Source of the DNA: Parapristionchus giblindavisi
Taxonomy: Eukaryota > Nematoda > Chromadorea > Rhabditida > Diplogasteridae
Reading direction: 5' to 3'
NCBI GenBank assembly: GCA_943737045.1
Contig: CALSFV010000379.1
Span: 184,001 to 248,000 of the forward strand
Length of the DNA: 64,000 bases
Both the position numbers and the translations under genes were made by a program. Below the pieces are notes generated by a model, which was not told the origin of the DNA, ran no database searches, and worked only from the letters and a program-made list of their open reading frames with translations. Shown here piece after piece: positions 23,201 to 32,148 of the stretch (its first letter is position 1; every line of letters begins with the position of its first letter).

Positions 23201-25054
23201 GGAGAACCCATCTTGCAGCCCCTCGGTGCCACATCAGTCTTTCCTGCACACACTCACTGTGAGTGCGCGCGCCCCTCCCCTCCTTCCCCTCACCTGGACG
23301 TGCGCCTCCGAAACGAGTGCATGCTCGCTTATCGTTTGCCGTGAAGATGCGAAGCAAGATGTTTTCACCAAAGTGTGAGGATGGCTTCTGGGATGGATTT
23401 GGCATATTTTAGCACAAGAACCACATTTTTAGAAAAATCACTCACGTACTTGTAGGCCCTCAAAGTGAGGTCATCTGAAAAAGTGACTTTTTGGTGTACT
23501 GAAGGCAATTGTGGTCCGATCAGGACCAAACTTTCAGGGATTATTTGGGACATCATAAGGATAATTTTGATCCCAAGAACGAGTCTCTAGCATGTCTTGG
23601 AGCTGAGATCTGAGTTTGCAGCCGCCATTTTGCAGCAAGGCCGCTGCGGTTGAAAAAAATCGCAGCAACCTAAAAAAAATTTTCTGGGTAGCCGACGCGT
23701 AGATCTCAAACTTATAGAAGAACGATAGGCTGGAAAAAATTTTTCCTCGGAGTTATGATTTTTCAAAAAAAGTGGACTTCGATTGCGTCATCATTACGCA
23801 ATAATGAGAAATTTTCATGAGTCGGCAATATCAGGGCCGGATTCCTCGATAAATTTCCCATAAAAACTCGCGAAAGCGGCCCCATAGCACGCTTGGTTAA
23901 AAAAATATAGCAGAAACAAAAAGTTGGCACTGACTTTCCGGCGCGACTGTACATACCTTTCTGCCTGCAACACTAGTATTGAACGAACATTGAACTCCTG
24001 GACCCTTTATAATTGCATCGGGTGATATATTTACTGCAATATTATATTCAAAAAAATTGTATTTCAACTTTGCAGATCGATTTTCAGCATCCGTTTAAAA
24101 AAAATCTTACTGTCGTTTGTCATATCTGTTGATACTTTACTGGTAGTGCACTTGAACACCGTTTTGCTACCCATATTTAACGTGATTTCTGCTGCCTCAC
24201 TATCACTCATGAATACCTCCCATTCCTTCTCAGTGCTGGGCCTGAAATACTGTGATTTGAAAATGAAGATTCAATATTTTTTAAAACACATATATTATTG
24301 TGTTTCGAAAATTAAAGCCAGAGGGGGTTGAGGAGATGCATTACACTATACCTCTTTAAGCCTCTTTAAGTAGATTTACAACAATTGGTAGACACACTCA
24401 CGCAAAATCGCTTATGGCTCGTTAAAAAAAGTGGAAAACCGAAATCGGCGACTGTCCACCCGTTAAAAAAGTACCCGGAAAGTCGAAAATGGAAACACGA
24501 AATTTGAATTCGTACGCGCGCAAAGATGTGCGGGAATTCAAATTACAGCGAATTTTCGCGGATTCCATTTTTAGCAAGAAGGAAGTTGAATTTCCATTTT
24601 ACTGCTAAAAATCGGTGACGGAAAGTCGGAATCTGAATTCCCGCACCTCTTTGAGCGCGCGCGAATTCAAATTTCGTGTTTCTATTTTCGACTTTCCGGG
24701 TACTTTTTTAACGGGTGGAAAGTCGCCGATTTCGGTTTTCCACTATTTTTTAACGAGCCATTACATAGGTAGATATAGGTTGTCTAATTTTCAGCTAGAG
24801 AAAAAGGTTAGTTTACTCGAAACCTATGAGAGAACGTTTCTCTAATTGTCGCATCTTAGATAACCTATGGCTCAAATATGAGACAGTTTGCCGTCAGTGC
24901 ATAGTATTTCAAGTACAGACTTTTTTTGTAAAAATTTCGAAATACCAGAGTACCAACGAATTAATAGTATTTAGTACCTGATCGCAAAATATCGCTGACA
25001 TTTCGTATTGAGTAATGGAAGTTTGTATTCATCAAGAACCAATAATGGACTTTT
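10159..25054 (-). CDS. Single-pass membrane protein, cysteine-rich ectodomain, 5' end unresolved
   Basis: Exons (high to low): 24978-25054, 24111-24241, 23957-24033, 15757-15856, 15598-15709, 15416-15537, 14971-15050, 14490-14619, 14373-14437, 10613-10738, 10159-10224. They sum to 1086 nt and all ten joins agree in phase with no stop. The ectodomain has repeated segments such as [15 protein letters not shown] and [15 protein letters not shown], a [10 protein letters not shown] segment and the Cys-rich block [10 protein letters not shown]...CVHLNC...LTC...W...IECVEKYDC. A Ser/Thr-rich stalk ([15 protein letters not shown]), a hydrophobic stretch ([15 protein letters not shown]) and a short basic tail ending VKKSVE follow. 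The Cys block loosely resembles nematode DUF281/C6-type modules; the family is not assigned. The 5' end is missing; MFLTIFFAAPSQ near 25246 could be a signal peptide but its splice phase does not fit. Introns of 8.1 kb and 3.6 kb are full of transposons. Confidence 0.72.
10803..11218. repeat. Dispersed 0.4 kb repeat, copy 1
   Basis: Shared with 25920-26374 (CATATGTATGTCGCATTAAA, TGAATAACATGTCATGCAC, CATCCAACTTTTCAG) and in part with 11866-11975. The minus strand gives a spurious frame with [11 protein letters not shown] that recurs in each copy, a product of the repeat. It lies in the last long intron of the membrane-protein gene. Confidence 0.75.
11607..11863 (+). pseudogene. mariner transposase fragment (second catalytic Asp region)
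   Basis: The frame reads [20 protein letters not shown], then an YW.VL..G...TA..LC.EL stretch and [20 protein letters not shown]. [12 protein letters not shown] holds the second catalytic aspartate of mariner DDE/D transposases. The N-terminal DNA-binding part and the third catalytic residue are missing; the frame breaks after HIPH, where the 0.4 kb dispersed repeat begins. It lies inside an intron of the membrane-protein gene on the opposite strand. Confidence 0.8.
11866..11975. repeat. Partial copy of the 0.4 kb dispersed repeat
   Basis: Shares TCTATGATAAAAGTATTGAG and flanking sequence with 10803-11218 and 25920-26374; abuts and truncates the mariner fragment. Confidence 0.6.
12122..12273. 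repeat. Repeat shared (inverted) with 29538-29655
   Basis: TTTATCGACCACAGGCCAGT, GATATTTGAGATACGAGTAG and CGACTCATCAACAATTGCCA all recur as complements at 29538-29655. No coding signal. Confidence 0.7.
12371..13505. mobile_element. pogo-like DNA transposon with long inverted ends
   Basis: CTTTTCAACAGACATTGTCA and the following CAACAACAATAACAACAACC, about 180 bp in all to 12550, are mirrored at about 13330-13505. The interior encodes a DDE transposase remnant on the minus strand (12665-13098). The 1.1 kb length is short for an autonomous pogo element. It sits in an intron of the membrane-protein gene. Confidence 0.7.
12665..13098 (-). pseudogene. pogo-type DDE transposase remnant
   Basis: The minus-strand frame contains [40 protein letters not shown] and [11 protein letters not shown]. 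It continues, after a one-base shift in the G run near 12815-12822, as [26 protein letters not shown] carries a catalytic aspartate, and [19 protein letters not shown] matches the LPPxTTSxxQPLD block of pogo/Tigger DDE_1 transposases. The N-terminal helix-turn-helix was not recognised. It is frameshifted, hence probably inactive. Confidence 0.7.
13549..13612 (-). ncRNA. tRNA-like sequence, Pol III boxes, no acceptor stem
   Basis: On the minus strand box A GTAGCCAAGTGGTTAGAGT and box B GGTTCGAATCC are tRNA-like and correctly spaced. The acceptor ends do not pair and a C9 run follows box B. It is probably a tRNA-derived SINE head or tRNA pseudogene rather than a working tRNA. Confidence 0.55.
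13808..14240. mobile_element. Foldback element, 0.43 kb
   Basis: GGGGATGCTCCCAACTTGTC and downstream AGTGCCTAATCGACC and TTTCGAGAAAATCG are mirrored at 14100-14240. Lies in the intron between exons 14373-14437 and 10613-10738 of the membrane-protein gene. Confidence 0.65.
14734..14846. mobile_element. TTAA MITE, AGGGAGCG family, copy 2
   Basis: TTAA at 14730-14733 and 14847-14850 flanks inverted ends AGGGAGCGTAGCCTCTCTCA. It lies in the intron between exons 14971-15050 and 14490-14619 of the membrane-protein gene. Confidence 0.85.
16869..17217 (-). pseudogene. GMPPB: GMPPB-like (mannose-1-phosphate guanylyltransferase) 3' fragment
   Basis: Two exons remain. 17141-17217 reads [18 protein letters not shown], a stop (TGA, 17159-17161) where a Cys-type codon is expected, then VIGPDV. 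16869-16987 reads [20 protein letters not shown], then [18 protein letters not shown] and the stop. This matches the left-handed beta-helix and C-terminus of GDP-mannose pyrophosphorylase B, which makes GDP-mannose for glycosylation. The middle of the beta-helix and about six residues of the usual C-terminal loop are missing, as is the whole N-terminal nucleotidyltransferase domain. It follows the top-2 fragment in the same orientation. Nonfunctional copy. Confidence 0.8.
17226..17284. repeat. (TTA)n microsatellite
   Basis: About 20 uninterrupted TTA/ATT triplets immediately upstream of the 17141-17217 GMPPB-like exon. The poly-isoleucine frame across it is an artefact. Confidence 0.95.
17774..20250 (-). 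pseudogene. top-2: DNA topoisomerase II, truncated and broken copy
   Basis: Exons: 20113-about 20250, 19891-19951, 19657-19839, 19502-19573, 19368-19441, 19255-19321, 19117-19203, 18790-18876, 18607-18711, 18402-18539, 17989-18088, 17774-17879. They encode the GHKL ATPase and transducer regions: [47 protein letters not shown] (ATP-binding loop), [31 protein letters not shown], up to [16 protein letters not shown] at the start of TOPRIM. Exon 17989-18088 is 100 nt where a multiple of three is needed (+1 frameshift), and exon 17774-17879 has TGA at 17844-17846 just before EGDSA. The first part of the ATPase domain is replaced by another gene's sequence. The DxD metal site, catalytic tyrosine and C-terminal half are absent. 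The first ten exons are clean, so decay is recent. Confidence 0.88.
20251..21357 (-). pseudogene. 5' part of an unidentified small-protein gene fused to top-2
   Basis: Exon 21221-21357 begins [20 protein letters not shown] and continues [10 protein letters not shown]; a shifted frame then reads [13 protein letters not shown], suggesting an indel. The second exon starts at 20404 with [20 protein letters not shown], then [20 protein letters not shown] and [11 protein letters not shown]. It has one likely membrane helix and a charged helical tail, as in small organelle membrane proteins; I do not recognise the family. The frame runs directly into the top-2 exon near 20240-20255. The upstream flank could supply a promoter for the chimera. 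Confidence 0.55.
21069..21141. repeat. Imperfect GAGAGTGAGACAGA tandem repeat
   Basis: About five degenerate purine-rich units in the intron-like space between the two small-protein exons. Confidence 0.6.
22103..23949. mobile_element. Large foldback, CAGTCGCGCC termini, TA target
   Basis: The element is one palindrome with arms of about 920 bp: CAGTCGCGCCGGAAAGTCAG at the left and its complement at the right, each flanked by TA (22101-22102, 23950-23951). The arms hold many short frames duplicated in both orientations and no transposase. The right end inserts 7 bp past exon 23957-24033 of the membrane-protein gene, so the intron's GTATGT donor directly abuts it. An internal block, CATTATTGCGTAATGATGAC, is shared with the foldback at 59361. 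Confidence 0.9.
24415..24760. mobile_element. Tourist-like MITE, TTA target
   Basis: Inverted ends TGGCTCGTTAAAAAA with long internal symmetry (GGAAAACCGAAATCGGCGAC on the left). TTA flanks both ends (412-414 and 761-763 of this kilobase), the target duplication of PIF/Harbinger-type elements. It lies in an intron of the membrane-protein gene. A degenerate end resembling it occurs at about 29240-29275. Confidence 0.75.
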
Positions 25055-25919
25055 CTGAAATTTATTATCCCAGATTCGCAATGTTAAAAGTAGCAAATAA
25101 TCATGTGCATTATGCAGTGGTTCACGTTATCATTTCCAAAAACGCGAGGTGTTTTTCTATATGGATAAAGTGTTTAAAATATGTTCATAGCAACGAACGC
25201 TCAGCTTTTTGGGAGGGGGCTGCAAAAAATATAGTAAGGAACATTATTGTTTGTATTTGCCAGTTTCTTTTGCTAAACTTGGTATTTTAAAATATATTAA
25301 TTGAGGTACACCCCTATTGTTATGGCAAGACTGATTCAAAGACTAATTCAGCACCACTGTATTTTTCTTACTATTAGTGCTCTTGCTAACAAGCTTTCGT
25401 ACATACGTATTATTGTGTCATGCATATGCGATATGTGAAACGTACCGTTGAATTTAAACAAGCGGGGCCCACAAAGCAAACCTGCAAATAAATCTTTGAA
25501 ACGCGAGATAAATTGAACTTCAAATGAAAAACATAGTAATCGTGAGAGAGATAATAATCAAAAGCCTACATCTAAATTTCACCTCATATAGGGATGAGGT
25601 TTGGCTGTATCAGAAATTGCAAAGCTCTTCTTTTAAATAAAAAAAAAAAGTAGTACTATAACATAGTAAGCAAATTGAAAAAGGTTAATGCATTCACATA
25701 TGCAAATTTGCTTGCAAAAATCGATTTTGAAAGTGATTTTGTCGCTTTTAAAATAATTTTAAAATTTCAAAGAAGAGCGTTGCAATTTCTGATACCTCCC
25801 AACCGTATCCCTAAATGAGTTGCACCTCCTGGACATTTGTGTAGCGAACCGGACCTCGTAGGTTTGAATCCCGCCCAGTGGAAATAAACTTTGCTCATTT
25901 TGCGTAGTGCGGGAGACTT
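25055..25919. other. Upstream of the membrane-protein gene; first exon not found
   Basis: Expected location of the missing 5' exon(s). A minus-strand ATG near 25246 gives MFLTIFFAAPSQKAE, signal-peptide-like, but no donor of the required phase is visible. The rest is AT-rich with nothing else supportable. Confidence 0.3.
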
Positions 25920-26374
25920 TAAGCGACCGGCTCGGTAAGACTCGAGTATTTTGACCCCCTGCCGGACATTCGCGAGGACTTTCGATCTGGCACTCAATAC
26001 TTTCATCATAGACACATACCGGGGGCAGACCGACGAAAGTTGTAGTGAAAATGCCCTGCGGCTCAAACCCGGCTCACATATGCCGCATAAAATAAAAAAT
26101 TGAAAAATTCATAATTTCTCAATCTTGATAGCTAGGACTTTAATTTCTTTTCATTGGTGAATAACATGTCATGCACTCTTATAAACACAGCTGAGCAGTG
26201 ATTTCATATCGTTCTGAATATGTTTTTTCGCGTCTGATTTTCAGATTCTTCTTCTTCTATCCTCGTTGAAGCACTAGGGCAAGTTATGCCATAGTACATA
26301 TTGTAGCCCTGGCGATTATGCATATGGTGGTCACATTCCCTTGACCATCCAACATTTCGCAGGCATCTAGAATT
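25920..26374. repeat. Dispersed 0.4 kb repeat, copy 2
   Basis: Same repeat and orientation as 10803-11218, with about 10-15 percent divergence by eye and small indels. Confidence 0.75.
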
Positions 26375-27192
26375 GCAACCGAATGTGAGAAATGTGTAAA
26401 TTTCAAAAATCGAAAATTAAATTTCTCGAAATACGAAAGAGTAAGAGGTGTCTTTATTATGTCATTTTAGTCGTAGTGATGCGCGTACTCAGTAGAAATA
26501 TAGAGATAGACTCAGACAACATTTTTAAAAAATTGAGAAAAATACATATTTTATTTTTATTTTTTCAACCCCCACATTCAGTCGACCGTGAAGGCAAGTT
26601 GATTCATAGGGCGGATGGTAGCTAATGCATGTTCGTTTGCGAAAACGACTGCCACGTGAAGAATCGTCGTTTCGCAGATTTCGAATTTATTTTTTTAATT
26701 ATGAAACTTGAACATTTATATGTTTCTGTCATATAAATCGGTTGGAAGGTAGCGTACTGCATCCAAAGCTGTACCATGTTTATCAGTAGGAGAATTATCT
26801 CTGCAAAGTTTTTAGCCTACAGCAACACTGAACACAAAGTTATGACATTTTTGCCCAAATTCAGAGGTGTCGGAAATTTCGATTTTCTCAGAGGAATGAA
26901 TTAACCCGAAAGGATCGCATAGCTGATTCTACTCCTCAGTAAATGTTTTTCATACACTGTTAACAACAAGTCACAGAAAAATCCCGCTGAGGAAATAATT
27001 ATCGCTGCGTAAGTAAAGAGGGGTTCCAGGATCGCCAATACTACGACGACGAATCATAAAAACGGGAGTGGGATATGATGCCCACAAGTACTATAATACA
27101 CTGCCAAAACATGAGCCCGATTGCCCGTCTGAGTCAAAAGTTATGATTTTTCAAATTATTAGGCGAATACTTTTGGCTGCTACTGTAGGTGC
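26375..27192. other. No gene recognised
   Basis: AT-rich spacer with no splice-supported exon or clear repeat. Confidence 0.4.
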
Positions 27193-28538
27193 GGTATCGA
27201 TGAAAAATAGATTTTTTTGTTTTATGTATGATAATTACAAGCTCCATGAGTGTAGTTCACTGGTACTTGGAAATTCTTTCCAATTGAAAACTCGCTTCAG
27301 GGGGTGACCACACAACGATTTGGCGCCTTTTCCTAAAACGTTTATTTCGAATCCAATCGATTCGGGAGTGGGTGCACTCGACTCCTTGTCTAATTCTAAG
27401 AAACTATTGTCGAGGAGAGTTTTTCGATCAACGGATAACGAAGACTGGAATTGGGAATTTTCGAAAAAAATTTTACATTAAATTAATTCTCACTATTTTC
27501 CCATCGGCCAGGAAAACTTTTTATTTGCTTAATAGCTTCTACATATTATATTACACCTTTGGTTTAAAATTCATATTTTTTTAAAAATACGAATTATATG
27601 AACTAATCATTTTTATAACGAATTCGTGAATTATGGTGTGCTCCTACAGTAATCCCTAATAAGTTAATTTGGTTTTTTCGCTAGTTTTAAGCATATTTTC
27701 TGCGCTTTTCTTTACAATGTATATGATTATTCCGCACCATCGGAGTGCAGCTGTACGGTATTTGTGATGATCACATTACTGATCGTACTTGTACTGTACG
27801 TGTACTGTAACTTACGTGCTCTCTCTTATTCTCTGATCAGTCTATATAACCGATAAGAAAGAGTACGGAACGGCATGAGTATGGTAACAAACTCGCAAGC
27901 TGGCTCGGATACGAAAGTGAATAAAATTTACAGTACAAGTATGATCAGTAATGTAATCACCACATATACCGTGCAGTTGCACTCCGATGGTGCAGAATAA
28001 TCATATACATCTAACATTGTAAAGAAAAGCGCAGAAAATATGCTTAAACTAGCGAAAAAAACAAATTAACTTATTAGGGATTACTGTAGGAGCACACCAT
28101 AATTCACGAATTCTTTATAAAAATGATTAGTTCATATAATTCGTATTTTAAAAAAATTATGAATTTTAAACCAAAGGTGTAATATAATATGTAGAAGCTA
28201 TTAAGCAAATAAAAAGTTTTCCTGGCCGATGGGAAAATAGTGAGAATTAATTTAATGTAAAATTTTTTTCGAAAATTCCCAATTCCAGCCTTCGTTATCC
28301 GTTGATCGAAAAACTCTCCTCGACAATAGTTTCCTAGAATTAGACAAGGAGTCGAGTGCACCCACTCCCGAATCGAAAATTCGACATAAACGTTTTAGGA
28401 GAAGGCGCCAAATCGTTGTGTGGTCACCCCTGAAGCGAGTTTTCAATTGGAAGGAATTTCCAAGTACCAGTGAGCTACACTCATGGAGCCTGTAATTATC
28501 ATACATAAAACAAAAAAAATCTATTTTTCATCGATACC
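27193..28538. mobile_element. Large foldback, GGTATCGATGAAAAATAG termini
   Basis: Two arms of about 600 bp are inverted copies, meeting near 27860. Each carries TAGGAGCACACCATAATTCA and GGGGTGACCACACAACG motifs. The arms differ by small indels, so it is not very recent. No transposase found. Confidence 0.85.
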
Positions 28539-28576
28539 AAAAAATATCCCAGTTGTTGAATTCTCTCAGATAGTGT

Positions 28577-28837
28577 TTTGTACACATTTGGGTGTTTAGG
28601 GACGCAACCAGCGAGCGTAACCACATTATGATCCTAACAAGCCCTATTAGAAAAGTCATTGACGGATCAGCTGCCAAGAGTATCCGAGCAAGAGTTCATG
28701 ATGCATAATTGTATGAAATACAAACCATGGAAGTGAGACACTCAGTCCAAATGAAAGCAGCATTTACTCCAGGTGACATCACCAGAATGAAGATTAGCGA
28801 GATGAGAGAACGCATTCTGAAAGAGCCCGCGAATTGA
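28577..28837 (+). pseudogene. Decayed ORF of unknown family
   Basis: One frame runs FVHIWVFRDATSERN, MILTSPIRKVIDGSAAKSIR, an in-frame TAA at 28706-28708, then EIQTMEVRHSVQMKAAFTPG and ITRMKISEMRERILKEPAN. The amphipathic, charged composition on both sides of one stop looks protein-coding. I do not recognise the family; a transposon or host-gene remnant are both possible. It ends 45 bp before a TTAA MITE. Confidence 0.35.
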
Positions 28838-28882
28838 TATTTCGAGTTTCCCTTTTCGGGTTTCCGTGTGTGTGTTTTTTAA

Positions 28883-29220
28883 AGGTGGTGTCCCACGAAT
28901 ATTTTCGTGAACAAACTGTGAAGACAGAAAGGTAGCAAAAGTTATTCTACGTACAGTACATTATTTTTTGTGCTAATTTGGTCTATTGATCGCTAGAAAC
29001 ATTAATGAACCATCAGGTCCGGTTCAGGGAAGGGCGCGCTTTTTGAAAATTGAGGAAATTCGGCAATAGGTTTCGAACTTGCGTCAAACGGGTAACGAGT
29101 CGGAACGTTTACCACTGCGCTATGGGATAGATGAGAGGCTGCGCTAATTCTTCTCATATCATTTTGCATTCGCACAAGAGGGGTGTAGTGATTTATCTGA
29201 ACATTCGCGGGCCACCATCT
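28883..29220. mobile_element. TTAA MITE with embedded tRNA-like module, copy 1
   Basis: TTAA at 28879-28882 and 29221-29224 flanks inverted ends AGGTGGTGTCCCACG and the complement of AGATGGTGGCCCGCG. Inside, on the minus strand, box A TAGCGCAGTGGTAAACG and box B AAGTTCGAAACC are spaced as in a tRNA gene (about 29065-29140). Homologous copies: 45431-45776 and the degraded 30945-31317. Confidence 0.8.
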
Positions 29221-29537
29221 TTAATCCTGGAAACTCACCGATTTCGGTTTGCACTCTTTTTAATGCGCCATAAAATCGAAAACGTCAGCATATGAAACTT
29301 GATTCGAATAGTCAAATAACCCACGAAAACTTGACGTTGCTCGTCCAATCGGCCTGCTTGACAATACGGATATACCGCTCCTGACTTTCCAAAGTCTACT
29401 AGGAGGGGATTCAACTGTTGGTCCTCTTCTCTTGATGGAATAGGCGAGTGTAGTCGAGAGAGAATAGTCCAACCGACCGAACCGCAGAGAGAAAAGGCAG
29501 AAGAATGGCAAAAGAATTAATAAAATCGAATTGGATC

Positions 29538-29655
29538 AGAAATTTTACGCACAAGATGGCAATTGTTGATGAGTCGACGAGAAAGGTTGTTTTTGGACCT
29601 ACTCGTATCTCAAATATCATGTGACGTTGATACTGGACTATGGTCGATAAAGGGG
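29538..29655. repeat. Repeat shared (inverted) with 12122-12273
   Basis: Complementary to 12122-12273 over about 115 bp, lacking an internal 40-bp stretch present there. Confidence 0.7.
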
Positions 29656-30940
29656 CCCAATAAATCTGTAAAAAATCAGGCTGATACACTATGATTCACT
29701 AGCGAATGCTCTATTCCAGAAGCCCAAAGGGGGCAGAGCCAGGGTCGAATTGATAAATGATCAGGCATTCTGCAACAAGTGTTTAGCCCTCCGAATCCCT
29801 AAATTATGTTTCAGTTGCATGTCCATTCTGATTAGCTAAATTCTCATTATTATTCTGATTGGATCTAGCATGGCTCCTCCCCCAAACTGGGGGGAGGAGA
29901 ATGATGCCCAGTTACGATAAATAGCTTTCATTTTTATTCGAAAATATGATCTTCCTGGTCTGAGATTGCGAGAATTCGTAACTTACGAATGTGCAATTAT
30001 CGTGGCGCACTGGGAGCACGCAATGTACCTTGCTGGCTATTATTGTATTGATCGATATATACATAAGTGTATCGTTTGTCTCAATCTTTCTGAGGGGTTT
30101 GCGCTCATTTTGTTCTGATCATCGAGAATCCGTGCCACGTCGAATAAAGTCGCCCTAGCCCGCCCTATGAGACCCCGTCACGGAAAGACTTCTTCTGGCT
30201 ACACACACAGAAATTCCCTTATCTATAAGGGAATGATTCCCTTACCCGTGAGGGAAGAATTCCGTTGTGAGACGCTACTAGGGATCGTGTTTCCTTGAAA
30301 ACGCATAAATATTATTATTTTTTTTTTCTCTGTGTACCGGTGGATCTGATCGGACTCAAAAAATGTAGAACTGGATGTCGTGCTTATGAAGTTACCGGAA
30401 AACAGTTCCCAATTCAAAAATTGCTTTATGATAGCCTATCAGAAGATGCAAAACGACTTCTCCATTAGGAAGACTGAAGAAAATAAAATGAACACATTTC
30501 ATAAATTAGTGAACAATTAAGTAAGAGCCATCAATTATTGATTAGGACTGGAGCAAAACACCGAGCACATAACGCATAACAGGCGTATAGTATCTATGTT
30601 CATGACCGGCAGGTCTAGGCGAAAGTTTTTCCAAGATAAAAGTGATAAATTATCGATTCTGAGTTTGGCCGGGAACCGGGATGTATGCACTTACTCAGAC
30701 TAACCTTACTGAAGGAGAGAATAGACCACTCCGAGTCGTCCCGATTGAAAAAAATAAAATGAAGAATGGTTGGCATCTTTCGATGATCAATTTGCGCCAA
30801 TTATCATATCTAAATTACACGAATTATACATGAATATACATGTGCTTTGGACTAGTATGTATGTATGCGAGAAATGCGTCCGAGTATGCTCTTTTTTCGT
30901 GGATGATTGAGATTGTTTTCGTAATTATGATAAAAATGTG
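29656..30940. other. No gene recognised
   Basis: Spacer with local palindromes (for example TTCCCTTATCTATAAGGGAA near 30216) and no splice-supported exon. Nothing else seen. Confidence 0.4.
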
Positions 30941-30944
30941 ATTT

Positions 30945-31317
30945 TTTTAGATTTACCAGACAGAAAGACAGCAAAAGTTCTTCTGCATACCTTACATGCT
31001 AATTCATGCTACTTCTGTTTATTGATCGATAGAATCATGAATGCATCATGCTTCACTGTGCAGGAAAGGGATTTTGAAAATAGGAAATATCGGCAATAGG
31101 CAGCGTTTTTACCACTACGCCACGGGATAGTCGAATCCATGTAATGTCTTCCATATCTCTTATCCCCTGCATTAGAGTTTTTTTTTTCAATGCTATTGCG
31201 GGCCCGCAATGATTTTACAGAGCATTGCGGCCCCGCAATGCGTGTGCGTTATTGCCAACCGTACCCTGCATAACCGATATGTTACGCATTTGCATAGACA
31301 TTCGAGGGCCTCCATCT
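30945..31317. mobile_element. TTAA MITE with tRNA-like module, degraded copy
   Basis: Shares CAGACAGAAAGACAGCAAAA, CGGCAATAGG and TTTACCACTACGCCACGGGA with the copies at 28883 and 45431, and ends CATTCGAGGGCCTCCATCTT. The left terminus is lost; the box B region is largely deleted and an extra GC-rich palindrome (ATTGCGGGCCCGCAAT) lies inside. Confidence 0.6.
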
Positions 31318-31624
31318 TTCCATGCGAAACAGTGCTGAACAATTCAGGTAGATTGCGCTGACTGTAACAGCAATCAATCAGGCGACATTTCAAAGGACAA
31401 AAATACTTTTTTAAACTATTGAATTGAAAAACTCTCATATTTCGTCAAGAAACATAAACAATAAAAACGAAAAAAATTTTAAAAATATACTTTTCAGTTT
31501 GTTTCCTACTTCCTTTAAAGCTGTCTTAGTTTGTCTTATATCAATGGCGACCCAGCTGGCATAACACCCTATTAGGCTGATAAAGATTTTGTAATGTAAC
31601 ATAAAGTGTTACATCAATCAGTTT

Positions 31625-31745
31625 TATTCTGATTATTTCTAAATATGTTTCACTGAAAACAGAAAATAGATGATAAAGAAACAACTTTGCTCGCTTTTTG
31701 TTTTCTGGAGACTCGAAAAACAATCTTGACGTAAGAACAATAATC
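31625..31745. repeat. Dispersed repeat shared with 7300-7420
   Basis: Same sequence and orientation as 7300-7420, here about 60 bp to the left of a GACCGTATAAAATACAC-family MITE. Confidence 0.65.
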
Positions 31746-31803
31746 CCCAATAGTTATGTGGTTGAGAAAAGTTAATAAAAAATAGGATTATAAATTAAAT
31801 GTT

Positions 31804-31973
31804 GACCGTATAAAATACACGTGTTTATTTGGTACGACAAGTCAGCTACAGCCACAACGTTTTTCTAGAGCGAGTGTTTAGAGAGAGAGAGCACAAGTGA
31901 GATAGATCGTAGATCTGAGGAAGCGAGGAAGGAAGGGAGGAAAAAAAATTACGCTAGTACATTTTATACGGAC
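31804..31973. mobile_element. MITE, GACCGTATAAAATACAC family, copy 3
   Basis: Ends GACCGTATAAAATACAC and the complement of GTCCGTATAAAATGTAC; internally deleted relative to the copies at 1606 and 7080. Confidence 0.7.
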
Positions 31974-32148
31974 TCTAGTCTATATTTCTTACCAGCCTCT
32001 TTCTATCGGAGAACGGTAACAACCGTAGAGAACATTCACTCGAAAATAAATTTGACGCATAAGTTCAAAGATCATACTATAAAAAGAAAGCGAGATAGCG
32101 AGGTCATTGCGGAGAGTTTCAAATTAGCCTTTGAAGGCACGTGCCTCT

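Noticed and set aside
22486..23556. Paired opposite-strand genes of about 60-95 residues
   Set aside because: They are mirror images in the arms of the 22103-23949 palindrome.
24871..24926. Further exon of the membrane-protein gene after [10 protein letters not shown]
   Set aside because: The candidate lacks a donor and hits a stop; direct splicing from 24978 to 24241 keeps phase and restores the repeated module.
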